The notes under the pieces: model-generated
What the model saw: only the letters and a program-made list of their open reading frames with translations
Databases searched by the model: none
What the model was told of the DNA's origin: nothing
Assembly: GCA_963932465.1 (NCBI GenBank)
Contig: OZ010798.1
Coordinates: 17,902,981-17,966,980 of the forward strand
From: Maratus speciosus
Taxonomy: Eukaryota; Arthropoda; Arachnida; Araneae; Salticidae
Reading direction: 5' to 3'
DNA: 64,000 nucleotides
Part shown: one piece after another, positions 35,787-46,831 of the stretch
Numbering within the stretch: position 1 is the stretch's first letter
Layout: each line of letters begins with the position of its first letter
Translations under genes and position numbers: made by a program

Positions 35787-38700
35787 TGGTCAATGTATGC
35801 CATATTGCATATAATGTACCCTTGAATAATATTCAAAGTGAAATTTACAAAAAGTAAAAAAATGATCTTAAAGGTCTCTCGTCCCCTTTAGGCTGCTCTC
35901 AAATCCAAAGGGTCAACTTTCTGACATAAGTTATAATTCATTTTTGTTCGGAAACGCATGAAACTAGAAGGTGATGTTATTCAGAAACTATGTCATCGAA
36001 CTGTTTTTTCCGTTTTCTTGTAAACGCAATAGATCTTTCAGAACATACTGTCAAATTTGGCATTTTGAACCGAACTTCCGAACGAAAGAAGAAAATCGAG
36101 TCAGTAAGGGGAGAAAAATGCCGCGTCACGTGATCCAAATCGCTTCTAACTCAATAGGTAATTGATGGATCAAAAAATGGAAAACACAGTTCGATTCGCA
36201 ATCGCTTCCAATTTTATATCTTTCCATTAAAAAAAAGAATTTGTAAATATGTCAAAACGTTTTGCGCTTGTTGAGCAGAGCAGTTAGGAACAGCCTTAAT
36301 ACTTTAAATTTGAGCCTAGATAATTCATCTTCATATTTTTTAGGTGCGTTCATAATTATATAAATACGCAGCACCCATAGTCGTTGTCTGGTCCGTCCGT
36401 CTGTCTGTCTGTCTGTCTTCATAAACAGCACAAACACTAACCAACCGAATAGTTTTGAAATTGAATCTAATAGAATATTTGCAGAATTTTGTTGAGTCAT
36501 TTTAAATTTGATGAAAAAACTTAAACATCAAAACTTAAAAAAATTAATAATAAAAGTTTTCTTCATTCTATTAAATCCTATCCCACGTAATGAATTCAAT
36601 GATATCCCGTGATAGGTCATGATTCTAGGTTACCATGTTGATGACGCCCTATTAAAGAGTCCTGTTACTTCTGTATGACTGAATAATACATTTAATCATG
36701 GTAAATTTTGTATTCATGCATTTTTGCATAAAAGTGCAACAGCCACTGCACCACGTTCTGAATATTTATAAAGCTAGTTACAGTACGAACGCACCTCACT
36801 TGCCACGTTTTGACGTACGATTTCCGACTTGTTTATTTTTAATCTAGATTAGGGATGCACCGAATATTCGGTATCTATTCGGTATTCGGCCATTTTGCCG
36901 AATATTCGGTTTGGCCGAATATCAAACTATTCGGTATGCCGAATAGCAAATTATTCGGTTTGGCCGAATATCGAAATAATCGGCCGAACCGAATACTTAA
37001 AAAAAAAACACTTTTAAAAATTATTTTTTAAAACCTTATACAACTTCTACGTTTAACAGAGAACTTATAAAGATATTCAGAATAATTACAAACAGAATCA
37101 TATTTAAATAAAAGAGAATGTTTTTACATTATTTATTTGCTGTTTGTTAAGTATTATTTAAGAAAATTAACCAATCATGAGGATTTTCCTTTATGTACAA
37201 ATGCAAGTTCCTCAACATTGTCCAGTAAATAATCTGTTTCTTACTAAGATTTTAAGAACAACGTTTACAACCTCTGAAAATGATTGCCCACTCCAGACAC
37301 TGATCTAGGATGCATTTAAAAACTTACTTGCTTGATCAAAGTGAGTAGAACAGTTATTCTTGCTAAGTTGCCACCATATAAAATTTAAATCGATTGTATT
37401 ATTTATTAACTTTTACTTTAATCTCTTCCTGACAAGCAAATATATGTACCTATACAATTTTTCTTCCAATTTTTTCACGATTTCTCTTTAATTTTAAAAT
37501 GTTTGTTTTAGAATTTAAGAAAATTTTATTCATTTGTTTTAATTCTCAGAAGAAGCCATGAAATTTAAAATTTTATTAAAATTTTTTTTATAACTATCCT
37601 GTTCTTAAATAACTCAAAGCAGATTTTTTTCAGCATAAAGTTTGCTTGAAAAAAGCTCTTGTTTATTAGAATAAAAGTTTCTGTTTTAAATATTATGTAA
37701 AATTGTTTTAAAATTTAACATTTTAATGTCTTTAAACTTTTAAATATAAAAGTATTCGACAAGCCGAATATTTACTATTCGGCCTAGCAGTTACTATTCG
37801 GCTAGCCGAATATTCGGTATTCGGTTCACCTGTTGGCCGAGTATTCGGTATTCGGCGAAAAGCACTATTTGGTGCATCCCTAATCTAGATAATTAGATGA
37901 TAATTAAATCACTTGTTTAATTTTCTTCAAGGTTATTTGTAAGCAACTTTTGTAATTTGCATATTTGGGACCTAGAAAGGATGTTAGTTGCGAATTGCAC
38001 ATTCAATATTTGTTCCACATTTTTCTACTTCTGTCAGTTTTCTTTGTTAAAAGTTCCATAATTGTACTTTGTGTTCACCATTAATGCTTACAGAGTAAAT
38101 AAAACAATTCATAAAGAATAGAATGATGCCAAATGAATTTTTAAGCCATGTTATAACTGCTATGACAACAAATGTAAAATTCAGCTGTTAATTTTAAAAG
38201 ATCTACCGTATATACTCGCCCATAAGCCGAGGAATTTCTGACAATTTTCTGCAAGCACATTTGGGGGGGGGGGGGGGAAGGACGTATTCGCGGGTCAATT
38301 AAAAAAGAAAAAACTTCGACTACTGCCAAATTCTGGCTTTTTATGTGTATGACTAATAAAATATTATCTAAAATATACAAATAATAATAATTTATCATTA
38401 AAATTTTTTTCAATGATTTGTTTTTGTTTGCTTACTACTTTTTCGCATTGGCAAGTGAAATCTTTGGTTTGATTTTGTGCAAAATTGAAGTAAAAAGTTA
38501 GGGGTTGATTTTATACACAGGTTTTTGATTTTTTGACGAGTTTGCATTCGAAAGTTAGGGGGTCGACTTATACGCGAGTATATACGGTATATTTTATTCA
38601 TAATTGTACATTTGTGAATTTTTTATATAAAGTGGAATTTTAAATTATGCTTTCAATTTACTTATTCCAAGTTGACAGTAATAATAATATTATAAGTTAT

Positions 38701-41700
38701 ATTTTTGTATAATTAATATAGTGTCACATCAATTCAACATTTTCACAGAGTATAAAGTCATTTTTTTTCAAAAATCAAACTTCTTCTCCTCCACCAGCTC
38801 ATTTTTCCATTTTTCTAGCAAATGTCTTCAATATTTTCATGTGAACTTAAAAATCACAACTGTGCATAAAATTAATACATGGAAATTATTCCAGAGGGAA
38901 ACATTCGCCTTGGATACAATATTTCAAATGAAAATCAAATTTCAAAGTAATTGCTTAAAAGGCGCAAAGGCCAACATAGTGAAAAAGATTCCAAGCTGGG
39001 ACTCGAACCCGGGCCATCAGTATAGCGCACTTACGTTCTATAATAGTGAGAAATTTTCCTTGCTGGGTGTCGTTCCAAGTGGTTTAGTCGGTAGAACGTC
39101 AGTGCGCTATACTGATGGCCCGGGTTCGAGTCCCGGCTTGGAATCTTTTTCACTATGTTGGCCTTTGCGCCTTTTAAACAATTACTTTGAAATTTGATTT
39201 TCATTTGAAATATTGTATCCAAGGCGAATGTTTCCCTCTGGAATAATTTCCATGTATTAATATAGTTTCTATCGATGCTGGATTTAATTATATTCCGTGT
39301 TTGACCCAGGTTGGTGGCTCAAGGTAAATATTCCATCTTGTGCTGCGTTTGTAGCCTTGCCAACATATAATAGTGAAAATTTTTCCTTGCTGGGTGTCGT
39401 TCCAAGTTGTTTAGTCCATAGAACGTCAGTGCGCTATACTGATGGTCCGGGTTCGAGTCCCGGCTGGGAATCTTTTTCACTATGTTGGCCTTTGCGCCTT
39501 TTAAGCAATTACTTTGAAATTTGATTTTCATTTGAAATGTGCATAAATAAAAAAAAAAAAACCCTGCAAATTACCGAGATATGGTTGAAAGGTATAATGC
39601 CAAAAATTTCATGAAGCTGTTGTCAGTTCTTCAAGGTATTTTTTCAAAATATAGTAATAACTGGAAAAATAATATGTTAAACTGTCTTACTATTAAATAT
39701 TATTTACACCACATGACTGAGATATAAAATAAAACGTTAAACTATACTACTAGGCCAGTAACAATAGGATTTTACTGACCAATAATTCGCGGAAAGCTGG
39801 AAATCGTTTTAATCGCGTTGTTTTACATGCAAGTGAAGGGATTTGAAGTTTGTCCCATTTTTCCTAGTGATCTTTAAACGTGGCACCACGAAAACCTCAA
39901 AATTTTCAAACTTTTTTCAGTACTTCACGAATAACTCAAAAACCGTTTACTGTACAGAAACAATCATCATTCATAAATTGTAGTGCACAAAATTCTGCGT
40001 GGATTGAGTACCACAGACTAAAAATTCCATCAATATCAAGGGAGATACGATAAATCAAAAAAGTTCATAGCGATTGCCCCAGGTCATATAGTTTCTGAGA
40101 AAATCGCATTTTTCGTTACACACAAATTTCAATTTGCGGACGTTCAGCAAAATAGTTGAAGAGCACTGGAGTTTCAGAAGTATAAAAGGATTGTTGATAA
40201 GGATTTCCGAAATAAAATGTCGGTAATTAGCCGAGATATTAACTCTTAAAGACAAGGACAGTTTGGACATACATAAAGACAGGGATGGCGTTCTCTATGC
40301 AACATCGGCTTTTAAAGCCTATATGAAAACTTTTAATGATATGTTTGTATAATGCAATGCCCAGTAGTAATATAAAAGTAATAAACACCAAATTGTTTAA
40401 TTAGAAATAATCACATAAATACTATGGGATTCACGACTAGTTTGCATTGAGTGGCTCTCTCAATACGCCACCTGTGTCTTTAAAGGTTAATTAAAAAACT
40501 ATCTGGATAAATACAGCATTGACCAAGGCGGCGTTGCAACTTTGTGACCTCCTTTCGAAGCGCGCTTATCACAATGCCAAGTTTAAACTTTGAACAAGAG
40601 TTTTGTTTTAGGTACACTGTAAAAAGAAAAGATTACTACGCTGTATTTGGGTTTATGAAATGTCAAATGAAGTTTAAATATGCACTACTTTTATTATCAG
40701 CACTGGATAAAGTTCATCATAAACAGATTAAGATAAGATTAAAAAAAGAGTTATATAAAATAGCAATATTTGATACTATTTAGGTTTCATATCTTTCTGA
40801 ATACTTTTCTATTATATACAGCTATACTCAATCCTACGTTGTTGTTTTTTTTTTTTTTTTTTTTTTACAAAGTCTTATTATTCTTTTGGCAACGATTTTT
40901 GTAATAATAGAGTTACTGATTTATATATTTATTGTATGGAACCCTCTGTGCACGAGTAATACTCGTACTTGACCGATTAAATATTTTACTATATCTGCAT
41001 ACATTTATACATAAAAAAATTCTAATAAATGAGCAGAGCAAAGCAAAAACATTAAAATCAGGAGTGGAGAATTTTCAGAAAATCCTATTTGGCAAGGATT
41101 TCTTTGTATCGACTGGTGGGCTTTACTTTGCAGTATTTATAAATTCTAGTGGGTCCTGTCTAATATTAAAATATTCACTAAAAATAAAAAAGTACTGGTT
41201 CGCAGAGATCAAGTAAAACAAACAAACAAAAAAAGCTTTAAAAGATCGTCTAATGCTTCTAACAATATCTTTCTTCATCTTCATGAAATAAACACATTCG
41301 TTAAATTTTAATCAGCTAGCTTCTTCCTAGCCCAAACCGCAGATTAAAAATAAGATAAATGAAGCACATGAAGATATACGACGTTGCCATAAGACTTATG
41401 TATGTGCTGTTAATCTACGAGTAATTGTAAAACTACCAGTAAAAATATAGATATATATTTGATTTGAAACCAACTCTAATATTGATTTTTTGGCGATTTT
41501 CCCAGTCACTGAAAGGGGACAAGAATGCATAAAAGGTGACTAAAGGGGATATTTTCCTAAAATAGGGACTTTTTGCCTTTTGGGGGAAAAGAGGGACCAT
41601 TTGGGCGGCCTGTAGTATGTGGTCTATGTTTGGTAACAATGCTTTGATTGTTTAAAGGACTTATCTGGTGGGGAAGGGGAAAAGTGGAATCCCATATTAT

Positions 41701-43817
41701 TCTATGAAATAAATATGTATGCTTCTTATTCATTCAAATTCGGAAATTTCAACAATACTTTTTTTTACAGCACGTCCATAGAAAGATTCCTTATCCCCCT
41801 GTAAGCTTAAAATATTTTAGAGATAATTATGAGTAAACTAATATTTTAAAACAATCAAACTGATTGGTAAAGTTATCATACTAATTCAATATTTCCAAAT
41901 GAGCGAAAAAATGCCCAGACCGGGAATCGAACCCAGATCCTTGGTTTACAGAAACAATGCTCTACCGTTTAAACTAACTGGCCCAACAACCGGCGAGCCT
42001 ATTTCGCACAGGTAACCTTATAGGTCTGTCATGTAGACAGCTCAACAGAATAAAGCACAGGTAAAGGAATTCCATACAAACGATGGGTACGTAGATAAAC
42101 TTTTGTGTTTGAGATAAAGATTTTAACACAATCAAACTGATTGGTAAAGTTATCATATGGATTGAATATTTTCAACTGAGCGAAAAAATGCCCATGCCCG
42201 GAATCGAACCCAGATCCTTGATTTACAGGGCCAATGCTCTACCGTTTAAACCTCATGAATATGGGTTCAATTCCGGGCATGGGCATTTTTTCGCTCAGTT
42301 GAAAATATTCAATCCGTATGATAACTTTACCAAACAGTTTGATTGTGTTAAAATAATAGTTTATCTACGTACCCATCGTTTATACGGAGTTTCTTTACCT
42401 GCGGTTTATTCTGTTGAGCTGTCTACATGAAAGACCAGATGTTATTACCTATAAGGCTATCTGAGCGAAATAGGCTCGCCGGCTGTCGCCCAGTTAGCTT
42501 AAACGGTAGAGCATTGGCCCTGTAGCCAAGGATCTGGGTTCGAGTCCCGGCCTGGACTTTTTTTCGCTCAGTTGCAAATAGTCAATTGATATAATTATGA
42601 GTATTTTAAAATTTGTGTTAAAGTTTAAAAAAAAATCCGAAAAGTATAAAAAGTATTATTTACTTGTTTGTTACTGTGGACTGTAAATATAATAAAAACA
42701 TTTTAATCTTACACAGGGATAAAGAACTTTTAATATTATTGAAATATTGAGAAAAAATATTGTTGAAATTTCCAAATTTGAATGAACAAGGACATCTATT
42801 TTTTTTCCATAGGATAATATGGAATTCCATTAATTTTATTCCCCGTCAGATAAGTCCCATAAAGTAAGAACGTGTCAAAAATTCATTTTTATTTATTGTT
42901 GCAGAGTGTGCAAAAGATGGAATGTCCTGATCAAGAGCCCTATTCTGTGGAAAAAAGTGGATGTGAAATTAATCTTGCGCCGTGGTTCTTATACTGAAAT
43001 AGTAACAAATTTTATCAATACATTACCATTCTGTGTCACTTGCATCCGTTTAGATTTTACATTAATTTCACATCACTTTGAGTGTCTGAAATTTGAACAC
43101 GTTTGTGTAAAACTACAAGAAAAGTGTCCCAGTCTTGAAGTATTAATTTTAGACAAGGCCAAACTATCAGATAGTCTTTCGTCAATCATAGATTTATGCA
43201 TTTTATTTCTACAAAAGTTAAGAATATTGGTATTTCGTTTTTGTATATTTCCTGACTGTCCTTCAAGAGATTTATGTGATGGTATTTCTAAAATTGAAAT
43301 TTTAGATGTCAGTTGCTGTCACTTTGGATCTTTCACCAAACCTCCATTTTCAAGAATGCCCGATTTAAAGACATTACGTTTAGCTAATACAGATGTAGAT
43401 GATTTCTGGTTTGAAGATGATATCTCTTTTTTGAATCAACTACATGTATTAGATCTCGGATATACGAGGATTAGTTCTAGAACATTTCAAGGAATATGCA
43501 CTCATGCATTTAATTTGAAAGAACTATACTTATGTTGGGCAAATCTGGAAGACGATGATTTTAAACTAAATTTGGCAGTTTTTCCTTACCTGAAGACAAT
43601 CTGCATTCGATATTGTCGTGGAGTCGAAGTGACTTGTGAGGCTTTAGTTTTCCTCATCCAATCATGCGAGTCTTTACAAAATATTTACGTTACCCAACAA
43701 GTGGCAAATTTTTTTAGAAAACACCCTTTTGTTGTTGTCAATAAATGTAATTACTCAGGAATTGTAAAAGTCATTGACTGTGATGTCCATCAAAAAGTAG
43801 ATTATTTATCTAAGTAA
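30830..43817 (+). CDS. F-box/LRR protein, gene A (exons 30830-30841, 34389-34495, 42905-43817)
   Basis: F-box proteins link substrates to SCF ubiquitin ligases through Skp1; LRRs usually bind the target. Exon 1 gives MSSQ and ends at GT. Exon 2 encodes the first part of the F-box (INSLPEEIILKIFGYISQN) and ends in phase 2 at GT. Exon 3, after TTGTTGCAG, completes it (QVCKRWNVLIKSPILWKKV) and continues with irregular leucine-rich repeats at about residues 80-320 (for example LEVLILDKAKLSD, LHVLDLGYTRISS, LKELYLCWANLED). Joining gives 1032 nt, 343 residues plus TAA at 43815-43817, in frame with no stops. The polyadenylation signal AATAAA is at 43849. Exon 1 is short and rests on phase agreement and the start codon; the other two exons are firm. 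The introns are about 3.5 and 8.4 kb, full of repeats. The paralogue at 62000-62914 is close in sequence; the target is unknown. Confidence 0.8.
30886..31297. other. Gene A intron 1, non-coding
   Basis: AT-rich intron sequence. A partial Tigger-like end (CCGCCACTGTAAAATCTGCA) lies near 31040 without a partner. Confidence 0.4.
31298..31976. mobile_element. Tigger-type MITE related to 8590-9046
   Basis: It begins CTGTAGACTCCCTCAATTG and ends CATACAGATTTGAGG, remnants of the inverted ends. The body blocks ATTAATCAAGCTTTTTTAG and GCAATGACCAGAA match the copy at 8590. The boundaries are eroded. Lies in gene A intron 1. Confidence 0.55.
31977..32599. other. Gene A intron 1, nothing recognised
   Basis: AT-rich sequence without a visible repeat boundary or gene. 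Confidence 0.4.
32600..32995 (+). repeat. Dispersed repeat, copy a (second at 35930-36290)
   Basis: It shares with the second copy TTTTTGTTCAGAAATGCATG, the CAGAAACTATGTCATCGAAC block, TTTTGAACCGAACTTCCG and GATCAAAAAATGGAAAACAC, in the same orientation. The copies lie in different introns of gene A. No terminal repeats are identified. Confidence 0.7.
32996..34388. other. Gene A intron 1, mostly unrecognised
   Basis: No gene is seen. At 33740-33930 imperfect ends CAGAGTTCGCACAGTT and CACTTCTTGG / GTGTGCGAACCTTG suggest a 190-bp MITE, but no target duplication is seen. Confidence 0.35.
34389..34495 (+). CDS. Gene A exon 2 (F-box, first half)
   Basis: Acceptor CCATTTACAG, donor CA/GTACGT. The 107-nt exon encodes LPEEIILKIFGYI, the hydrophobic core of an F-box, and leaves two bases of a Gln codon that exon 3 completes. 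The Harbinger-like element at 34681-35887 lies about 185 bp downstream in the intron. Confidence 0.8.
34681..35887. mobile_element. Harbinger-like non-autonomous element
   Basis: The ends AGGGGACGATGGATC and CTCTCGTCCCCT begin inverted repeats of about 110 bp that also share TTCACTTTGAATATTATTCA and its complement. A 3-bp TTA is present on both sides, as expected for PIF/Harbinger (TWA targets). The interior contains the dispersed repeat shared with 29294-29870, long A and T runs and a (CT)n tract at about 35725-35753. Lies in gene A intron 2. Class assignment rests on the target site only. Confidence 0.65.
35930..36290 (+). repeat. Dispersed repeat, copy b
   Basis: Second copy of the family at 32600-32995, about 80 percent alike by eye. 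It contains CCGCGTCACGTGATCC near 36121, absent from copy a. Confidence 0.7.
36291..36841. other. Gene A intron 2, with (TCTG)n microsatellite
   Basis: A TCTG microsatellite lies at about 36396-36418. No gene is seen. A - strand frame over 36500-36252 reads through the microsatellite and is not supported. Confidence 0.45.
36850..37882. mobile_element. hAT-type MITE with ATTCGG repeats
   Basis: An exact 8-bp target duplication, ATCTAGAT, lies at 36842-36849 and 37883-37890. The inverted ends begin TAGGGATGCACCGAATATTC. Many CCGAATATTCGGT palindromes fill both subterminal regions. No protein is encoded. The exact duplication points to a fairly recent insertion in gene A intron 2. Confidence 0.88.
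38206..38587. mobile_element. MITE with CCGTATATACTCG ends
   Basis: The ends CCGTATATACTCGCCCATAA and TTATACGCGAGTATATACGG are inverted repeats with TA on each side. A GGTCGACTTAT/AAGCCGAG subterminal block is partly conserved. No protein is supported. Confidence 0.75.
38873..39262. repeat. Palindrome of a tRNA-headed SINE
   Basis: A - strand SINE copy (38873 to about 39047) and a + strand copy (about 39048-39262) meet head to head, giving arms of about 175 bp. Both carry the tRNA-like head and the same body (CACTATGTTGGCCTTTGCGC, then TTCCCTCTGGAATAATTTCC). Translations of this region in either direction are artefacts. Confidence 0.85.
39073..39144 (+). other. tRNA-like head of SINE family 1
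   Basis: It folds as a cloverleaf: 7-bp acceptor stem TTCCAAG/CTTGGAA, D arm with GGTTTAGTCGGTAGAA, 5-bp anticodon stem TCAGT/ACTGA with loop GCGCTAT, and T arm CCGGG-TTCGAGT-CCCGG. Position 33 is C instead of the normal U, and the sequence continues into the SINE body, so a functional tRNA is unlikely. Confidence 0.6.
39360..39540 (+). repeat. SINE family 1, third copy
   Basis: It repeats the leader (ATAATAGTGA, then TTCCTTGCTGGGTGTCGTT), the tRNA-like head at 39400-39471 and the body of the preceding palindrome. It is truncated within the body, after TTTTCATTTGAAAT. Confidence 0.8.
39541..41650. other. Gene A intron 2, nothing firmly recognised
   Basis: AT-rich intron sequence. At 41500-41600 short blocks (GGGGACAAG, AAAGGGGATA, TAGGGACTTTTTG, AGAGGGACC) repeat a GGGAC theme. 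A T run lies at about 40845-40867. Open frames at 40544-40783 and 40932-41216 have no recognisable motif or splice context. Confidence 0.4.
41913..42570. repeat. Palindrome of a second tRNA-headed SINE family
   Basis: Arms of about 325 bp centre near 42249. Tail segments such as GATTGGTAAAGTTATCATA occur on both strands. tRNA-like heads lie on the - strand at about 41913-41984 and 42190-42248 and on the + strand at about 42250-42292 (partial) and 42486-42557. Confidence 0.75.
42486..42557 (+). other. tRNA-like head of SINE family 2
   Basis: A box TTAGCTTAAACGGTAGAGC, anticodon-arm region TTGGCCCTGTAGCCAA, perfect B box GGTTCGAGTCC and acceptor remnant CCTGGAC. The 5' acceptor strand is mutated and a SINE body follows, so it is not a tRNA gene. 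Confidence 0.5.
42905..43817 (+). CDS. Gene A exon 3 (end of F-box and leucine-rich repeats)
   Basis: The 913-nt open exon starts after TTATTGTTGCAG and supplies the third base of the split codon, then VCKRW, the usual end of the F-box core. LRRs of irregular length follow, with conserved LxxLxLxxT/N patterns. The final 40 residues are not repeats (VVNKCNYSG, then VIDCDVHQKVDY). It aligns along its full length with 62914-62000 on the other strand. Confidence 0.9.
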
Positions 43818-44041
43818 TATGACATGATTGGATATAATTTTTACCTGTAATAAATACAATTATATTTTATTAAACTATGTGTATTTATATTTTCTTAAAT
43901 TTGCAGCCTACACTGTTAAACATTTCAAGTAATATGACAGGATTAGAAATAATTGTTATCTGTAATAAATACGTTTGAATTTTATGAAACTATGTGTATT
44001 TATATATTTTTTTAATTTACAGCCTACACTATTAAAAATTT
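43812..44041 (+). repeat. 115-bp tandem duplication of gene A 3' end
   Basis: Two units (43812-43926, 43927-44041) begin AAGTAATATGAC. Each carries an AATAAA signal (43849 and 43964), so the gene has duplicated polyadenylation signals. The duplicated block starts at the stop codon itself. Confidence 0.85.
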
Positions 44042-44389
44042 CCGTTCAATGTTGAACCAATGTAGGTAGTAAAATAATGAAACGTACCAAAATATAGTAC
44101 GGTTGAAGACCCAAAATCCGTTCAATCTCTCCAGTGTAAACAATAAAATCCGCCACCCATGATTTTTCAAATCATGTAGTATAAAACAAGCTGTTTTTAC
44201 GAAATTGGTGATGATATCACGCGCAAAAGAGTAGTTTGATGTGTAAGTGTTCAGTTTGTAGACTTGCTATACCTATAATTTAATCACCAAATAACCATAA
44301 AATACCTCCAATTTTGTTCAATTTTCAACATACAAGTTTTGTTTTCTATCTCAAAGATACGATTGCCGCTAAAGCGGACGAATCGCCGA
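44042..44389. other. Non-coding; possible 120-bp MITE
   Basis: TACACTATTAAAAATTTCCG near 44024 faces CAATCTCTCCAGTGTA near 44142. Both contain CCGTTCAAT-like blocks, but the pairing is weak. Nothing else is recognised. Confidence 0.3.
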
Positions 44390-46230
44390 TTAGTCCAGAG
44401 GCTGAAGGTCTTGCACCCATATTTTACAGGAATAAGAACCTTACCCGTCTTATATAAAAGCAATGAATAGGCCTGGATTACCAAAGAAATACATATTAGT
44501 TCATGAACCTTTTGTAAAAGAGGTCCAAAATTACTGTACAAGGATTGTTTTGTCTGCCGATTGTAAATTTTTTCTACTTCTCAATAACTGCACTGCCCAT
44601 CCTGATCTATTGGCTTTGTTCTCCATTAATATGGTTGCACATTTCCTATATACTAACACAGCTTCTTTAATTCAACCGATGGACCAGGATATCATTCTAA
44701 GACTTAAATCCCATTACCAAAATTCTTAATTCTGAGTCCTCTTTCAAACTTCAGGATACAAAACAAATTTACTAACAAGGATTACACTTACTTGTTATCA
44801 GAAAGCTGGAAATCCATTTCCAAATTCACACTGGTGAACAGGTGGTTTAATATATTGCCATCGTCTCTTTTTATAGAAACAGATGATCATACAGAATTTA
44901 CTGGTTCTAGGGAGAACTCAATTTAGGCTACAGCTAAAGAGAACTTATTTTCAAGGCTGCCAGAGGCGACTATTTTTTATTCCTATTTCGTACCACTTTT
45001 CCTAACCCTTCACTGCACGATTTTTTCTATTTTATGAAAAGAATTATTTGAAATCTATATCGGTCTAATAATGGGAAAAATAGTAAAAAAAAATTAATTT
45101 TTAAATTTTCAGCTAAAATTTGATATTTTGTGGCGTGTACCCTATGTACACAATTAGGGTTTTAAAATATCGTATTGCTATATTTTATAATTAAATGACT
45201 TAAATAAAAATAATGAAAGCAAATTTTACCTTAATAGCTTGATCGATTTTTTTGTTGTTGTTGTTGTTTTTTTTTTTTTTTTTTTTTTTTTTTTTGTTTC
45301 CGAAGAACAAATTCTAATTTTTTTTTTTGTCAAATGCAGCCATCTAACTTGGACAAAATAAGTGTTATTCCATTCTTTGGACAGTTCTTGATCAGGAATA
45401 GCAATCATATAGGCCAAATTCATGGCACATAATAAGAATTATAATGTTTTTATGTATGTGCCAGATGTAGCACATGGTGCAGTGAAGGGCTAAACAAAAA
45501 ACGTTTACAAACGCTTTGACAACATTTGCACTAGAAATGTACTACCATACGTATTTCTTAAAAATAGTGGTGCCATCAGAATATAAAAATAGTTACCGGT
45601 GGCACCCCTATATTTTATGCTAAGCAGATGACTGGAAATGAACAGTTATTTGAAGAAAATTATATTGCATCTGCTCTGTCCTCAACCAATGTGGCTGCAC
45701 ATTTACTATCAACTAGCACAACCTCCTTAATTCAACCGTTGAACTAGGGTATCATTCAACCGTTGAACTAGGGTATCATTCAAAGATTTAAATGCTACTA
45801 CCAAAATCGAAGTTTTGAAGAAAATCCTTAATTCTAAATTCTCATTCAAACTTCAGGAATACAAAAAAAAAAAAAAAAAAAATTACTATCAAGAATTATA
45901 TTTATTTGTTAGCAGAATGCTGGAATTCCATTTCTAAACCCACAGTGGTGAACTGGTGACTTAATTATAGCCATCGTTTCTTTTTATAGAAACAGATGAT
46001 CATACTGAATTTTCTGGTTTTAGAGTCAACCCAATTTAAGCTAAAGCTTAAGAGGTGTTATTTTATGCTAAGCAGATGACTGGAAATGAACAGTCATTTG
46101 AAGAAAATGATATCTTAGATCATATAAAATCAGACGATGTCACTGATAACTACCCAAATAACTGACAGTCATAAGATGTAAATTCTGATGGTGATGATTC
46201 TGATGATACACAGGATAGTGACAATATACG
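44390..46230 (+). pseudogene. Decayed Tigger/pogo (DDE_1) transposase remnants
   Basis: Pieces of a DDE_1 transposase lie in several frames: LPVLYKSNE, stop, AWITKEI (44436-44490); then FVKEVQNYC, LLLNNCTAHPD (where the family has LLLDNCxAHP, so Asp became Asn) and LIQPMDQDIILRLKSHY to 44729. A second partial copy (45690-45830) reads HLLSTSTTSLIQPLN with stops and an in-frame 24-bp tandem duplication at 45733-45780. An acidic C-terminal-like segment follows at 46100-46215. The two parts are separated by the piggyBac-type MITE at 45006-45489. This is an old element unrelated to the younger Tigger at 48919. Confidence 0.75.
45006..45489. mobile_element. piggyBac-type MITE with CTAA flanks
   Basis: The ends CCCTTCACTGCACGA and GGTGCAGTGAAGGG are inverted repeats. 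CTAA occurs on both sides (45002-45005, 45490-45493), a one-base variant of the TTAA target. It contains a long T run at about 45268-45294. Nested in the Tigger wreckage. Confidence 0.75.
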
Positions 46231-46831
46231 TATATATATGAAACGTTATATGAAATTCCTGTCGAACAAATGAGAGATTGTAGTTGGATTCATTAAATTT
46301 ATGGAATACTGGCGGCTGATGAAAGCTTTTGGGTTATTTTTGCATTCAACAGATCCAGTCAACTTACATGAAATTGCTGGTAATAGCTGAGATCGACTAA
46401 TTCGGAAAATGCTTTGATTCAATAAGGCAAAATTTACAATAAAAAATAACTGGTGGAAATAATTTGCGATTCTGAGCACTTTATGCAGCACGTATACATG
46501 ATAGTCATCCCCAAAGGGTTAAAGAGCACTTGTCTAGGATTGACGTTGTCCAGGTCAGTACAATATTTATAGTATTTCATAAAAATATCACTTTCTCGGT
46601 CAGCAAGTCTTTAAATATCTTTCATAGCAATGTATTGTACATCTATTTATTGACTAAGTATGATTAACATTCCATTACGGGATTTCTGTTATGTAGAGTA
46701 ATCTTTGCCTAGTGGAATTACTTTTCCTCTTTGATATACTACTATTCTAAGCTTTCGCACACGATTTAATTTCTCTTTTTAACACTTTTCAAAATAATTG
46801 AAAACGTTTATGACTTTGGTTTAACTGTCTC
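46231..46831. other. Non-coding, nothing recognised
   Basis: No gene is seen. The - strand frame at 46491-46246 has no recognisable motif. Confidence 0.4.

Larger units (their letters stand above)
41658..42851. mobile_element. Inverted-repeat element containing a SINE palindrome
   Basis: The outer arms (about 41658-41765 and 42745-42851) begin GGACTTATCTG and share TGGAAT(T)CCATATTAT and CATTCAAAT(T)(T/C)GGAAATTTC. Between them lies the tRNA-headed palindrome at 41913-42570. Lies just upstream of gene A exon 3. Confidence 0.6.

Noticed and set aside
36252..36500. 82-residue frame with DRQTDGRT
   Set aside because: Translation of a TCTG microsatellite.
39073..39144. Genuine tRNA gene
   Set aside because: Good cloverleaf, but C at position 33, multiple copies with attached SINE body, and palindromic context point to a retroelement head.
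38721..39531. Several open frames containing DSNPGHQYSALTF or TDGPGSSPG
   Set aside because: These are translations of the tRNA-like SINE heads in either orientation, not genes.
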